Positions 25,442 to 37,001 of a stretch of 64,000 bases of DNA are shown here, piece by piece (the stretch's first letter is position 1; every line of letters starts with the position of its first letter). Under the pieces are notes generated by a model. The model worked only from the letters and a program-made list of their open reading frames with translations, ran no database searches and had not been told where the DNA came from. The position numbers and the translations under genes are program-made. This DNA is from Clusia tigrina (taxonomy: Eukaryota; Arthropoda; Insecta; Diptera; Clusiidae), in NCBI GenBank assembly GCA_920105625.2, contig OV050030.1:70159611-70223610 (forward strand). The letters are read 5' to 3'.

Positions 25442-25651
25442 TAAGGACCTACAGGAGGAATCCCAGGGCAAGGAACCCTGAAGCAGGTAAGCATCCTGCA
25501 ACAATATCCCAAGGATAACACCAGTCGTGTAAAATAATGGTGAGTAGCGTAATCTAAGTAGATACTTGTGCGACCCTGAAGGCGCCGTAGCGCTGGTCAA
25601 AGAAGTTGCAACATATAGGCGGGTTCGCGCTGTTGCACGCAGCTTTGAATG

Positions 25652-25660
25652 GCAACCATA
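25652..25660. other. Target-site duplication of element F, left copy
   Basis: GCAACCATA, repeated at 27823-27831. Confidence 0.85.
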
Positions 25661-27822
25661 GGTACGTAGGTAGGTAGGGCAGCCGCATCACCAATAACCA
25701 GTCATGCCACTGAGACCACCAGTTGGGTCCGTTGTGAACCGCGGATGCGAGGCATGGCTACGCTTCCCACTCCCGATTGATCCACTTTGAGCCTTTTACA
25801 AAGCGAAGAAGGTTGTTAACACCTGACTGACATAGACCATCTATACTTGTTAAGAAGTGGGATCCTAGTAACCGCTCCCTATTTCTGGCAAAAGCTGGAC
25901 ATGTACAGAAGAGATGCTGGGCCGTTTCCAGCACCTTCTCGTTTCTGCAGCTGCAACAGAAATCATGTGTATAAACTCACATTCTTCTTGCATGATTTCC
26001 TATTAGACAATGTCCCGTGAGGGCTCCTATTAAAGTCCTAATTTGTAGTCTATTGAGTATAATGATATTCCTAGATAGACGCAGATTTAGACTCGGCCAT
26101 GTTTGCCTGGCGATTTCACAGATAGTGGCACAGATCCACCTTTGATTGGTAGAATAAATCAGTGTCTCTCTGATGAGAAGCTTACAAGTCGCGAGAGGTA
26201 CACCCATATGCCTACCGACATTGGTCATCTCTCGCAAGTTGATCAGCCTTGCAGTTCCCTGGTATATCCCTATGTCCTGGCACCCAGCACAAATGGATAT
26301 GGAATTTTTTAGCCACCTCATTTAGAGATCGGCGACAGTCTAAGACACTCCTCGATGTTATTTGGAATGCATTCAAAGCCCTTAGTGCAGCTTGGCTGTC
26401 GACAAAATCCTTGACGGTTACCTCGTTTATCCTCAGCCAATTCAAGGCTTCGTGAATAGCGGTTATTTCCGCTTGAAAAACACTGCAGTGATCCATTAGT
26501 TTGATGGATTCACTGATTGAGGGCATTTCGCAATAGACTCCTGATCTTACACCGGTATTCATTTTTTATCCGTCTGTGTATATCTAAATTGGAGTATCTG
26601 GTGATGGATCTCCCTCGAGCCATTACTCTCTGGAAGGAATTCTGACCCAAAAATTCCTTTCGAAACAGAGGGAAGAAGGAAGGTAATCAATATCACTGGC
26701 CTACCAGGCCCGTTTCCACACCAAATTCAGTAAGTGATGCAGTGATGGCCTCCCCTTTGACATTATTAAAGGCCCCCTCAATATCAAGAAAGGCACCCAG
26801 GGTAAATTCCTGCTTATGCAATGACCCTTCTGCAATGGAAATAAGGTTGTGTAGAGCTGTCTCCACAGATTTCCCCTTTTTTATAGGCATGTTGAGCCGA
26901 TGAGATTAGATTCTTGTCTATAGTTAAGCTTAAGTGGATTTCTCTCACTCTCTCTAAAGTCTTCAAAATAAATGATGAGAGAGATATCGGTCTTAAGTCC
27001 CTTGGATGAGTATGTGAGCTTTTTCCAGCTTTCGGAATAAAGACCACTCTGGCCTGTCTCCACTGATGCTGTATATACCCAAACTTAAAGCATCCTTCAA
27101 AGATTGCTAATAGCCAGCCTTTCAGGTATCCTGCGGTGTTATGTAATTCCACTGGATAAATACCATCAGGACCAGGGGACTTAAAAGGCTTAAAACTTTC
27201 AATAGCCCCTAAGAGTCGATCCTCAGATAGAGCGTCTATCCAAACTTCCCGACTATTTGACGTATCTTCCCTCTCGTGCCCAGTAATATCTGAGCAGCCT
27301 GGGAAATGCGTGCTGAGTAGAAGCTCTAGAGACTCCTTACTAGTTGTAGTGAATGTTCCATCCACCTTCTGTAAAAGCTCCCAGTTCTGAGAACTTCAGG
27401 CCAATATTTTCCGAAGTCTAGAAGCCTCAGTCGCTCCCTCTACTTCTTCACAAAAGGATTTCCAAGATTGCCTTTGAGCAGTTCTAACCTTCTTCTTGAA
27501 AACCTTAAGAGCCTCTCTATATGCTCGCCAGTCATTTTCAAGACGTGTATACTTCGCCTCATTAAAGGCTGTCCTACTGCCTACCTGAAGCTTGCTTAGC
27601 TCTTCCGTCCACCACCGAGGTTTCGGCTTTCCCCTCAACTTCCTTAGTGGACAGGCTTCTGCCAAGGCAGCGTTCAGGCTCGCAGTAACAGAGTCTACCA
27701 TTTTCTCTATCCCTTCTATGCTTCTTGGTTCGCTAGATGGACAGACATTTAAGGTATTCCTAACTAGATCTACATATTTATCCCAGTCTGTTTTCCTGAT
27801 ATTTCTACCAGGCTTAGGTTTA
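25661..27822 (-). mobile_element. LOA/R1-like non-LTR element F, 5'-truncated and internally deleted
   Basis: 2162 bp on the minus strand between 9-bp duplications (GCAACCATA). The 3' tail at 25661-25679 is a GTAG-type repeat (CTAC on its own strand). It starts downstream of the endonuclease and keeps the RT fingers and RNase H. It lies in the leader of errantivirus B, so it is younger than B. Confidence 0.87.
25750..27822 (-). pseudogene. Element F reverse transcriptase/RNase H remnant
   Basis: 27396-27822 encodes the pre-RT region (KLRGKPKPRWWTEEL, QRQSWKSFCEEVEG). 26814-27365 carries KSPGPDGIYPVEL, WRQARVVFIPKAGKS and LRPISLSSFILKTLER. 26693-26890 carries GKSVETALHNLI and FLDIEGAFNNV. The palm with YADD and the thumb are missing: the sequence jumps near 26690 to an RNase H domain (26212-26562) with VFQAEITAIHEALNWL, VDSQAAL and WVPGHRDIPGNCKADQLAR. 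A CCSCRN zinc-like C-terminus lies near 25950. Inactive. Confidence 0.87.
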
Positions 27823-27831
27823 GCAACCATA
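27823..27831. other. Target-site duplication of element F, right copy
   Basis: GCAACCATA, identical to 25652-25660. The errantivirus B leader resumes after it. Confidence 0.85.
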
Positions 27832-28474
27832 AACCGTCAGTATGATCGGACGGTCTATGTATGTTCATCCTAGCTGTGAGGACTTTGTTTGTAGGGGATT
27901 TGCGTTTGTTTGTCGTGAGGGACATTTATATTGTTTATAAAGTCATGTAATTTATATTGGAGACATTTAAATTGTTTTTATATTGTTTAAATTCATATGT
28001 TTTTAATTTATGTTGTTTGAAAACAAACATAAAAAATTTGATTTAAATATTTGGCATTTTCAGCTTAGGGTATTAGGTGAAAATATTTCAAGAGGTGCAA
28101 ACAACACGTGTTGTTGCATCAAAGTTTGTGTAGTTGCAAAACTACAATTTGCGCAGCAATGTTGAACCAATATTTCGCACGGAAAAGCGAAACAGCTCAA
28201 CAGAGCATTTTACTGAAATGAAAATGCGTATAATTCTGCTGTAATATACTTCTTTGGGTATAAAAATTTTTTGATAATAATTTTGTGGAACAAAATAAAT
28301 GTAAATATGAATAAACTGCTATGCGTTTATTTGGCGACTCATTGAATTTGGGGTAGTCATATGGGATTATTTAAGAGAATTTTCAAGTTGTTTTGTAAAA
28401 TTAAAATACTGTAACACTTGGTTATTTTTTTTTTTTTTTGAGTCTTAGATTGGAAGTAAGGATTCATTCGTTTA

Positions 28475-30343
28475 ATGGAAGCACCAGAAGAAGCAAAAAT
28501 ATTGATGGAAGAGATCAACATCAGAGATCAGCATCAGATTAAGCAGGTAGATATAAGGAAAAGAATGGAGAGGGTGCTAGAATCACTGAAGTTAGACCCA
28601 AGCGTAAATTTAGAAGAGAAGGCATCGATAGAAGCCATTTGTACGTCATTCCATGACATATTTTTGCTGGAAGGAAACCAGTTGACGTAGTCACCAGAGG
28701 TAGAGCATGAAATACCTACTAGAGTGGATCAACCACCAATAAACCAGATGCAATACAGATCGCCACAAGCTCACAAAGATGAGGTAAATAGGCAAGTGCA
28801 GGGAATGTTGAAAGATAACATAATCTCACAGAGTATTTCGCCTTGGAACTCACCAATAATTTTGGTGCCAAAGAAGGGAGGTGCTCAGGGTCAGAAGAAG
28901 TGGAGAATGGTCGTCGATTTTTGGAAATTGAACGACGCCACTATCAAGCAAGTGTTTCCGATACCAAGGATAGGAGAAATTCCGGACCAATTGGGCCACA
29001 GTAGATATTTTTCTACACTTGATTTAGCGAGTGGCTACCACCAAGTTCTGGTGGATACCCGAGTTAAGCAGAAAACCCCGTTCAGCACCGCTTTAGGGCA
29101 TTATGAGTTCAACAGAATACCGTTTGGATTAACAGGAGCACTGGCTACCTTCCAACGGCTAATGAACCATGTGCTAACAGGCTTGCAAGTGTTAGATTGT
29201 TTTGTGTATCTGGATAATATTGTAATTTATGGGAAGAACTTGCAGCAGCATTCGCAACGCTTGTGCAAGGTGCTCCAGAAATTACGAGAACACAATTTGA
29301 AATTGAGCACGGAGAAGTGTCAATTTTTGCGAAGAGAGGTGGTTTATTTAGGCCATCGTTGCTCAGAGGCAGGAGCACTGCCAGACCCGCAGAAGGTCGA
29401 ATGCGTTAGAAATTTAGCGATTCCGAGAAACAGAAAGGAAGTGCAAGCATTCCTAGGACTAGTAAACTATTATAGAAAGTTCGTGGAAGGACTAGCCGGA
29501 ATTGCGTTGCCAGTGAATAAGTTGCTACGATATGAAGCAAAGTTCGAATGGACAGAGAGATGTCAGCAAGCATTCGAGAGGCTAAAGGAAATAATTAGCA
29601 CGCCATCGATTTTGGCGTACCCCGACTTTGAGCAAACTTTTTTGTTGACTACTGATGCTAGCAATGAAGCATTAGGGGCAGTGTTGTCACAAGGGGAAGT
29701 CGGAAATGACCGACCAATTGCATTCGCAAGCAGAACGCTTAGTGATACGGAGAAAAGATACTCCACGATAGAGAAGGAATTTCTAGCCATAGTATGGGGT
29801 ACAAAGAGTTTTAGGGCATATCTGCTAGGACGCCCATTTAAGATATACACTGATCACCAGCCATTGAGAGGCATAGCCAATTTGAAAGACCAAACGTCCA
29901 GGCTAGCCAGTTTCAGACACAAATTGTCTGAGTATGATTTTGAAATCATATACAAACCTGGGAAAAAGAATCTGAATGCGGACGCACTCAGCAGAGAACC
30001 GCAGGCACAGAAGGTATCAGTAGTGCTAACGAGGGCCAAAGCACGGTCAGATAAGGAGAAGGCCGAGAGAATGCAAGAAGATAAAATTGATGCTACAAGA
30101 GATGTTAGTAATGCGGGTTTCGATGCCAATGTGCGAACAGCCAGTAATGTGGAATGGCTGGAGGGTAAGAAAGATATCCAGGCCGTGTTAAAGGGTTTTC
30201 ATGATTCACCCCTAGGTGGACATCAGGGTTTCTGGAAAACCCATGAGAGAATTAGGCGAGTGTACAGATGGAAAGGTATGCTCAAAGACATTAAAAAAAT
30301 ATGTAAAAAGTTGCCCAAAATGCCACGTCAATAAGAGTTCAAG
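28475..30343 (+). pseudogene. pol: Errantivirus B pol: RT, RNase H and integrase zinc region
   Basis: Two frames separated by a TAG at 28688 correspond to codons beginning about 350 residues into the composite pol. RT motifs are VDFWKLNDATIKQVF (Trp in place of Arg in DFRK), LDLASGYHQVLV, IPFGLTGALATFQRLM and FVYLDNIVIYG. The catalytic YLDD is YLDN, a loss of a metal-binding Asp. RNase H (LTTDASNEALGAVLSQ, IEKEFLAIVWGTKSF, YTDHQPL) is intact. The integrase begins (GGHQGFWKTHERIRRVY) and is cut by element G just after KCHVNKSSR. No protease lies upstream. Confidence 0.9.
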
Positions 30344-30836
30344 GCTTTTTTTTTTGTTTTATTTCCCTTTATTTCATACATCTGTCACTATTATATTGAC
30401 ACCTAGTACATGATTTGACAATTTGTTTGGAAATTAATATTAAAAATATATTTTTATCCAGTGCCAAGAAGTGATACAACAAAATATATTTACATTAATT
30501 ATAATAGTTCACTATAATTCTATTATAACAATTTATGATCAAAATTATTTTTATGATAATTATTTACATTTACCTTTATAATACTATTACTAATATGTGT
30601 AGTCTGGATTTCCTAGTTCATTAGGTCGTTTGGTCGAGTTCTCTTTAAACGGCGCATGGTGGTTTCTTCTAGATGTAGCAACTCGTTTATTTCTTCGTTA
30701 TTATGCCCATGCAGTGTATCGTAGTGTTTTTGTGGATATCTTTTTTATTTCTTCGTCAATTCGTGTCATATTTAGTTTGCGGTGTATATCTGCATTTGTT
30801 GTGTACCAAACAGACTTTATGATAACTCTTAATATT

Positions 30837-32429
30837 CTAGATTACTGTCATTGAATTTTTTGTATGTGTGACCGCTTTGCCGTTCCCCCATACTTGGAGT
30901 CCGTACGTCCAAATTGGCTTTATTGTACACTTGTATAGCAGCAACTTGTTCTTAATTGTGAGTTTAGATTGCTTACCCATTAACCAATATAGTTGCCTAA
31001 ATTTTTCTTTTATTTGTTTCGTTTTTTGTTTGATGTGGTAGTGCCAATTTAGCTTTGAGTCCATGTGCATACCAAGGTATTTAGTTGTAGGCCCTATTTT
31101 TATATCTATATTGTCTATTTTAATAGGTATTGGGTTAAATTTTGTTTTAGTTGTAAAAAGTATTTTCATTAATTTTCAAGCACCATATATCAAACCATTC
31201 ATTAACATTCTCTGTGTATATCTGCAGATTTGCAGTCGCAGTATTTAGATTTTTGTCAGATGCTAAGAGGATTGTGTCGTCAGCAAAGGTAGCAATTGTG
31301 GTATTCAGTTCTTTTGGAAGTGGTATATCTGAGGTAAATATGACATATAGCAGTGGTCCTAAAACACTCCCTTGAGGAACTCCAGCTGTTGTAAGATAAA
31401 TAGACAAACACTCTTCATTATACATTTCGTATTTGACGTAAAAGTAACGATCACTAAGATAACTTTCAACAATCAAATAGTAGTCAAGTGGCAGCATCGT
31501 CTTCAGTTTATGCAGCAGTCCTTTATGCCATACTTTGTCAAATGCTTTTGCAACGTCTAAGAATACAGCAACTCAGTACCGCTTATATTCTATGTCTGTT
31601 TCAATTTTGTATGTTATACGGTGTATCTGTTGAATTGTTGAATGTCGTTTTCTGAAGCCGAATTGATGATTTGGTATAATGTTTTTATTGTCAAGGATCT
31701 GGCTGTCTATCATGTAATAATTTTTCAGCAACTTTAGAGATTATGGGAAGTAGGCTAATTGGTCTATACGACGAAGCTGTTGTAGCATCTTTTCCCTGCT
31801 TCGGTAGTGCAATAATTTCAGAAACTTTCCATACTTTGGGCAAAAACTGTAGTCGGAACATTGAGTTGATAACATTCCTGAAGTAGTTAGTAGTTCCTGA
31901 GGTAGTAGTTTTGTGGTTTATTCGTTTTTTAAAGCAATTAATTATTTCTGTAGTGTTTGTTTTCTTAATTTTGGTTGTAATGTCTATATTTAAGTCATTG
32001 CGCGTTTCAATATATTTATCTTCGTCATTTGACAGGACTTTTTCAAAGTATTTAGCCAATGCAGTTGCATTTTCTTCATTGGTAGTAGCCCATGAGTTGT
32101 CAACTTTCTGTAGTGGTGTCTGATACCTTATCTGAGTTTTTAATTTCTTTGTGCATTCCAATTTGCAATGAGTAGTTCGTATCCTGGGTAGGCGACAAGT
32201 TTTTTAGGTAATTTTCAACTTCTATATTTTGTCTTTTAATTAATATTTTTGTGAGTTTTTTGCAGGCTATATTTAAATTTTGTTTATCCTCAGGCGATCT
32301 AGTTAGCTGCCACCTCTTTCTCAGCTTTCTCTTCTCAATAATTTGCATTCTTATGAAAATATCCGTTGTAGGTTTATTTCTTCTAAATTTATTCTGTTGG
32401 CTTGATTGAATTCCTGCCTCTAGGACCAC
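30837..32429 (-). pseudogene. Element G reverse transcriptase
   Basis: Frames 32100-32429, 31691-32161, 31147-31497 and 30837-31169 cover a Jockey-clade RT. Landmarks are LPKVWKVSEIIALPKQGKDA, YRPISLLPIISKVAEKLL, TAGVPQGSVLGPLLYVIFTSD, IATFADDTILLASD (catalytic FADD) and TTKYLGMHMDSKLNWHYHI. At least three frameshifts and a gap between 31500 and 31690 break it. RNase H is absent, as is normal for Jockey. Confidence 0.88.
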
Positions 32430-33214
32430 ATCGCACGTTCAATGTCTAATTGTGTTTTCAGTGTGATAGACATATTCAGTTGATTTTCAATATGCTGTCT
32501 ATACTCATTCCTGTTTGTTTTGTGGTTAAAAATCTTAGCTATTCGTTCTATGGGTTTGATGTCAGTTGTGTAGTCAAGTATTATCGGAAAGTGGTCTGAA
32601 GAAAGTTCAAAACAAGCTTTAATTTTTATTTGGTTACACTTTATATTTTTTGTTATGCTGAAGTCGATTAGATCTGGTATCTTTTTCCTATCTGTTGGCC
32701 AGTATGTGGGTTCACCTGAGCTTAAAAATCTGCAGTTATTTTTGTTTATAGCATTAATCAGATTTCGTCCTTTTTTATTCGTTAGCCTAGATCCCCAGTC
32801 AGTGTGTTTTACATTCAGATCTCCAGCTGCAATGAATCTTACGCCAAGCGTATTTATGTGGTAATCATATTGATCCGTCGTTATTAGGTGTCTGGGGGAG
32901 ATGAGTAGTGTCCCACTTGTACCCTCAATTTGCACAGTTTGAATATGAGGTGTTGCATATGGTTGCCGTTCAGTATGTTTTAATAGTGAATTTATTATGA
33001 TAGCTGTCCCACCACGAGCTTTACCATCAGGATGATTTGTCACATAAATTTTATATCCAGGAAATACTAAATAGCTTTTGTTCGTAAAATGTGTTTCTGA
33101 ATCTAGAGCTATATCAATTTTCTTGTCAGACAAAAATTGCTTCAACTCAAGATAATGTTTTGTTAGGCCATTTGCATTCCAGGCTACAATTCTTAAACTA
33201 TTACTTTCGTGCAT
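32420..33214 (-). pseudogene. Element G endonuclease (ORF2 start)
   Basis: A 264-codon open frame with LRIVAWNANGLTKHYLELKQFL, DIALDSETHFT, GGTAIIINSLLKH, FIAAGDLNVKHTDWGSR and SSDHFPIIL. These are in order the N, E (here DSETHF), D.N and SDH motifs of an APE-type endonuclease of the Jockey clade. It could be largely intact as a domain, but it is out of frame with the RT. The ATG at 33214 is a plausible ORF2 start. Confidence 0.9.
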
Positions 33215-33369
33215 TTAAGCTTGTTAGTAACATTGTAATCATATTCATCATATTAGTGATTTGAGTGATTAGGGATTTCACCATGTCTTTAAGTTCATTA
33301 ATATCACTATCGTTTCAATTTTTTGTATTTTCTTCAGTTTTATTTGGATTTGACGACCCTGCAATTTCG

Positions 33370-34630
33370 GCATAGCTTACGCCTGGTTTAACTACTGATC
33401 CATCCATATTTTTGGTCTGAAGTAATAATGGATCCTTTCTGCGTAGAGATGGGAACCTTTGAATTTTTATAGCTTTGTATATTTCATAGCCTTTGTAGTT
33501 TGCAGTATGATTTCCGCCACATAGAGCACATTTAATTTCAGCTGCGTTGGTTATTTTTTTTTCATTTCACACATACTGGATCCCTTGTACAATAGTTTTT
33601 TGTATGTCCGTATTTTTGGCATTTAGTGCATTGCGCGACTTCTCTTTTATGATGAGGTGCCTCAAAAACTACTATGCAATGCATTAATTTGTTAATGCTA
33701 TAAATATCTTTATTATTAGTATTTGTTTCCAGTTCTATGCTAAACAGTGGTAGCGGTTTTTTTGTTGTCCATTGAGTTATGTTAGTTATGTTTAAAACTT
33801 TGTGACCGTTTTTACCAAGCTCATTTTTCATTTCTTCTTGGTCTGCGGAGGGGTGCATATTACGAAGAATGACTTTGAAACCTCTTTCATTTTTGTGTTT
33901 AAATGTGTACAGCTTCGTACTTTTTGCTTTAGCATTTGGAATATTTTTGTGTATGTTTCCGAGTCATTCGATTGAACTCGTACTTCATTGTTTGTTAATA
34001 TTTTAAATATGAAGTTACTGTCTGCCACAGCGGTAAGCGTATTTTTTAACGTCTTTATGCATTCTACGCCTTGTACGTATATAGAGGGTGGTTTGTTAAA
34101 ACTTTTTTTTTCGGACAAGTTGTTTTTTCTTTTTCGGACTCATTTTGATCAACTTGTCCACTGTGCGAGGGTTCAGCAAGCTCGTCATCATCAACGGTCA
34201 AAGCAGCAAATCTGTTTTTTCTTTCTGAAGTAGTATCGCTCAACCAGTAGTTTGATAACTTACTTTGGCTTGGGTTTTTTGCTATTTTTTGCTTTTTGTT
34301 AGTGTTGGGCGTTCTTTTCGCTTTATCTGTCGTGGGTGAGGTTCGTGCTGTCTTTGGTAGCGATTGCAGTTGAGTTACCTGCACGAATTTTGGTGGAATT
34401 TGCACACAGGCAGAAGAACATGTTGATGTCGCAGTTGTAGTCGAGAATGAAGTTGATTTACCGTACGTAGAGAAGGCAGATGTTGTTGTTGCTGACGAAT
34501 TTGTTGTAGTTCTCGCACAATCCACTGCTATACTAGAGCAGGACATTATTGGGGGTTTGCCATGTGCACTCCACGAAGAGTGGAGTGCACATCTCGTTCT
34601 CTCCCACGGGGGAGAGCGCTGCACACTCAT
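33370..34630 (-). pseudogene. Element G ORF1 (Gag-like, zinc knuckles)
   Basis: 34064-34630 gives a Ser/Thr-rich N-terminus, 33828-34118 a segment with IYVQGVECIKTLKNTLTAV, and 33562-33858 KREVAQCTKCQKYGHTKNYC, a CCHC knuckle followed by a second Cys motif. This is the order seen in Jockey ORF1. The more likely start is the ATG at 34546-34544. Two strong hairpins lie just upstream of it. Frames shift near 34090 and 33840. Confidence 0.82.
34562..34616. repeat. Two adjacent perfect hairpins before element G ORF1
   Basis: Arms of 13 bp (ATGTGCACTCCAC / GTGGAGTGCACAT, loop GAAGA, 34562-34592) are followed by arms of 7 bp (CTCTCCC / GGGAGAG, 34599-34616). On the element's strand they lie 16 to 70 nt before the preferred ORF1 ATG. 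Confidence 0.8.
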
Positions 34631-35095
34631 GGCGATTACCGACTATACTTTGTTTTTAGTTTTTTAAAAATTTTATTTATTACTATTTTTGCTATATTTT
34701 AATCCTATTTATGTACGAGTATGTATGTAAAATATCACGAAAAACAAAATTGTTTGGTTTGGTAGCTCTAATCACTTATTATGGCCAGAGTCCACTGTGG
34801 CAACACCACACACAGCCGGGATTATTTTATTTGTTGTCTCTTTCCACTTTTAACTCATATATGTATATACTGTTCCTTTGTTTGTTTGATAGTATATTTA
34901 ACACTTTTAATAAATTTCAAATTAGTTATTATAAGTATTTAGATTATCTAAACAGAGCTAGACACTTTCTTGAAAATTGCACTTTTGTTTAGCGTCTCTT
35001 TCGCGGGTTTTGTAAAACTAGTTATTTGGTTTTAAACAACGATAAATGTCACAAGGGCGGAGCTCGTGTGATTACACGTCCGTTTAGTTCCACGA

Positions 35096-36883
35096 CAGTT
35101 TACATCACACAATTTAAAATAAAATTATAAGACAGTCGTGTGTAAGTAAATTCAACTAAACGTGAAATATATACACTCATACATACGGCAGTTAATGAAA
35201 TGAAATACGATGCGTAAGCAGTAGCGCCGGCACCGTTGGTGAAGTAAGTATATATGTATGTAGCTGTATAATGTACAGAATTAATGTACGAAGGTATATT
35301 TAAATAAGTAAGTATTTTTGTTATGGGCATATAAGTGAGTATATAGGGTTAAACGTTGGAAAATTGGGAATCTGCAGTTATTTTCATGCTTCAGCAGGCT
35401 ATATGTAATTATACATTGATTTTTCGGGTTATCGCTTAGGAAATTAGCTTGTGGGGAATTGAAAAGTATAAATATATTGAATTAGAACAATATATTTAGC
35501 CTACCATAACAAATTATGTAATAACGGTAGGATTGACAGCAAGGATGCCAACATTTAACTGTTTCAATTAATTATAAAATACCTTGAATGTATGTATGTA
35601 TTCATATAAGAGCAGGTTACAAGATGTAGGGAAATACATTTGTCAATGGATATATACATACTCGGCTAGTAGTAAAATTGGAATATATAGAGTAGTATAT
35701 GAAATGAAAAGTTCAGTCATGCAATGGACAAATTTTTTTCACATTAGCGGGTTTATCTTTTATATACTCGCTTATGTAAGATGAACAACTAGTTTTGCCA
35801 GGAATTGATTTTTTGACGGCATATAATTTAATATAGAAAATAATTGTTGTGAAATGTATATATTTGAGAAGGGTTTAAAGTTTTAATGCCGCTAACAATT
35901 TTAAAAAAGTGTATCATAGTTAATAAATAGTATTAGTGAAGGAAATAATTTTTGTTACTTATTTATAGTTTGTTTGTTAAGAGGTAGTAGATATGCAACA
36001 TATAGATTTAAATACAATTTTTACGTTCAATGTTTACGTTTGGAAAAATATTAAAAATTGAATGAATGTAATAGCTAGTAAGAATAATTAAAATTCGGAA
36101 GTTCGATACATGTATAAGCGTATTGTTTTTAGATATTCAGGCGTTGGTGAACAAACAAGGACATCCGGTTGGTTCAATATGGTGCAGCATGAACGTGGAA
36201 GGGATTTCCTGCAGCGTCGAAGACAGAGTAAGATGTTAACCAACATCCAGGAGACCAGCAGATGAAATGCACGAGCAGCGAACAAAAATCTGACTGAATA
36301 AGAAGAAGTGGGAAGACATGGAAGAAAGGTAATCAGTAAGCCACAAAGGAATAAAGACGAGATTGGCAACGATGATGTTCAGAGATAATTTTTGGTTGGA
36401 AGAAAATGGGAACGAAATTAGTGAGAATTCATTTTTATATGAAAGAGTTGAAGAGCTTCCAACTTCCCATGTGCGAGATGACTACGATTTAAGCTTATGA
36501 AAAAATGGAGATGGTATCGGCTGAATAAAATAGTCTCTATCTGACAAGTAAAAGTTTAATAATACTTGAGGTTTATTGCATAACTGACGAAATGGCATTA
36601 AAAACACTAACATGTACGTTGTCCGTATAAAAAATCCAAAGTGTCTGCCATTGTTACATATGTCAGTATGTATATTGAATTATGGTCTAGAAAGAGGAAG
36701 AGATAATTTTAGCCACAACCCGAGGTTACTCCGAAATTTTAGCGAGAAACGGCTATAATAACAATAACAGCCACAACTACCATCGTTCAATTAGCTTCGC
36801 GGAATAATCTCCTGGCGCGAAAAATCGTTTTAGCCACGAACAGGTCGAGCATAACATAGCCAAGCTTTGTCGGCTAACTTTAT
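35096..36883 (+). other. Errantivirus B 3' region without env
   Basis: It aligns along most of its length with 54060-55745 of the composite provirus (AGACAGTCGTG, ATGGATATATACATA, GTCATGCAATGGACAA, TTTTTAGATATTCAGGCGTTGGTGAACAAAC and others). It contains no env. A conserved piece (about 36120-36240) can be read on either strand with a 6-bp in-frame indel relative to its homologue. Function unknown. Confidence 0.65.
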
Positions 36884-37001
36884 TGATACTTTTACAGTAC
36901 GTCAGTTGGCTTGACCAACTGACACCAATTGGCAGGTGCGGAAATGGAATGCCAGAAAGGTCAGTTCACAGACTGAGATTACTGTTGGGAAATAGTATAT
37001 A
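36884..37001 (+). repeat. Errantivirus B 3' LTR fragment
   Basis: Corresponds to the middle of the 5' LTR, from TGATACTTTTACAG to the TATATA box, including the GTCAGTTGG/CCAACTGAC hairpin. Both ends are lost. BEL-C sequence begins at 37002. Confidence 0.85.

Larger units (their letters stand above)
25442..28474 (+). other. Leader of errantivirus B, split by element F
   Basis: 25442-25660 and 27832-28474 align in order with the leader of the composite provirus. A conserved ATG|GTGAGT splice-donor candidate lies at 25537. A perfect 16-bp palindrome (AACAACACGTGTTGTT, 28100-28115) and a TGTAGTT-GCAA-AACTACA hairpin (28129-28146) match hairpins at 41544-41590. A long T run lies at about 28425-28440 near the deletion that removed gag and protease. 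Confidence 0.7.
30344..35095 (-). mobile_element. Jockey-like non-LTR retrotransposon G
   Basis: A minus-strand element. A T run at 30345-30354 (poly-A on its own strand) marks the 3' end, inserted in the integrase of errantivirus B. ORF2 with endonuclease and RT and ORF1 with zinc knuckles follow to about 34630. The remaining 34631-35095 is taken as 5' leader, but its limit is unclear. No target duplication was found. Errantivirus B resumes beyond its pol 3' end, so a deletion accompanied or followed insertion. Confidence 0.8.
24924..37001 (+). mobile_element. Errantivirus B (deleted, multiply interrupted)
   Basis: A relative of the composite provirus at 40447. It has a 5' LTR, primer-binding site, leader, a pol gene lacking protease, a long 3' region lacking env, and a truncated 3' LTR. 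Gag and protease are missing by deletion between leader and pol (near 28440-28475). Elements F and G are nested in it. It lies between BEL-C gag and BEL-C protease, but no target duplication is left because the right end is truncated. Confidence 0.85.

Noticed and set aside
24924..37001. Target-site duplication for errantivirus B
   Set aside because: The 3' LTR is truncated inside the TATA region, and the flanks (GCATGG left, GTACAC right) do not match.
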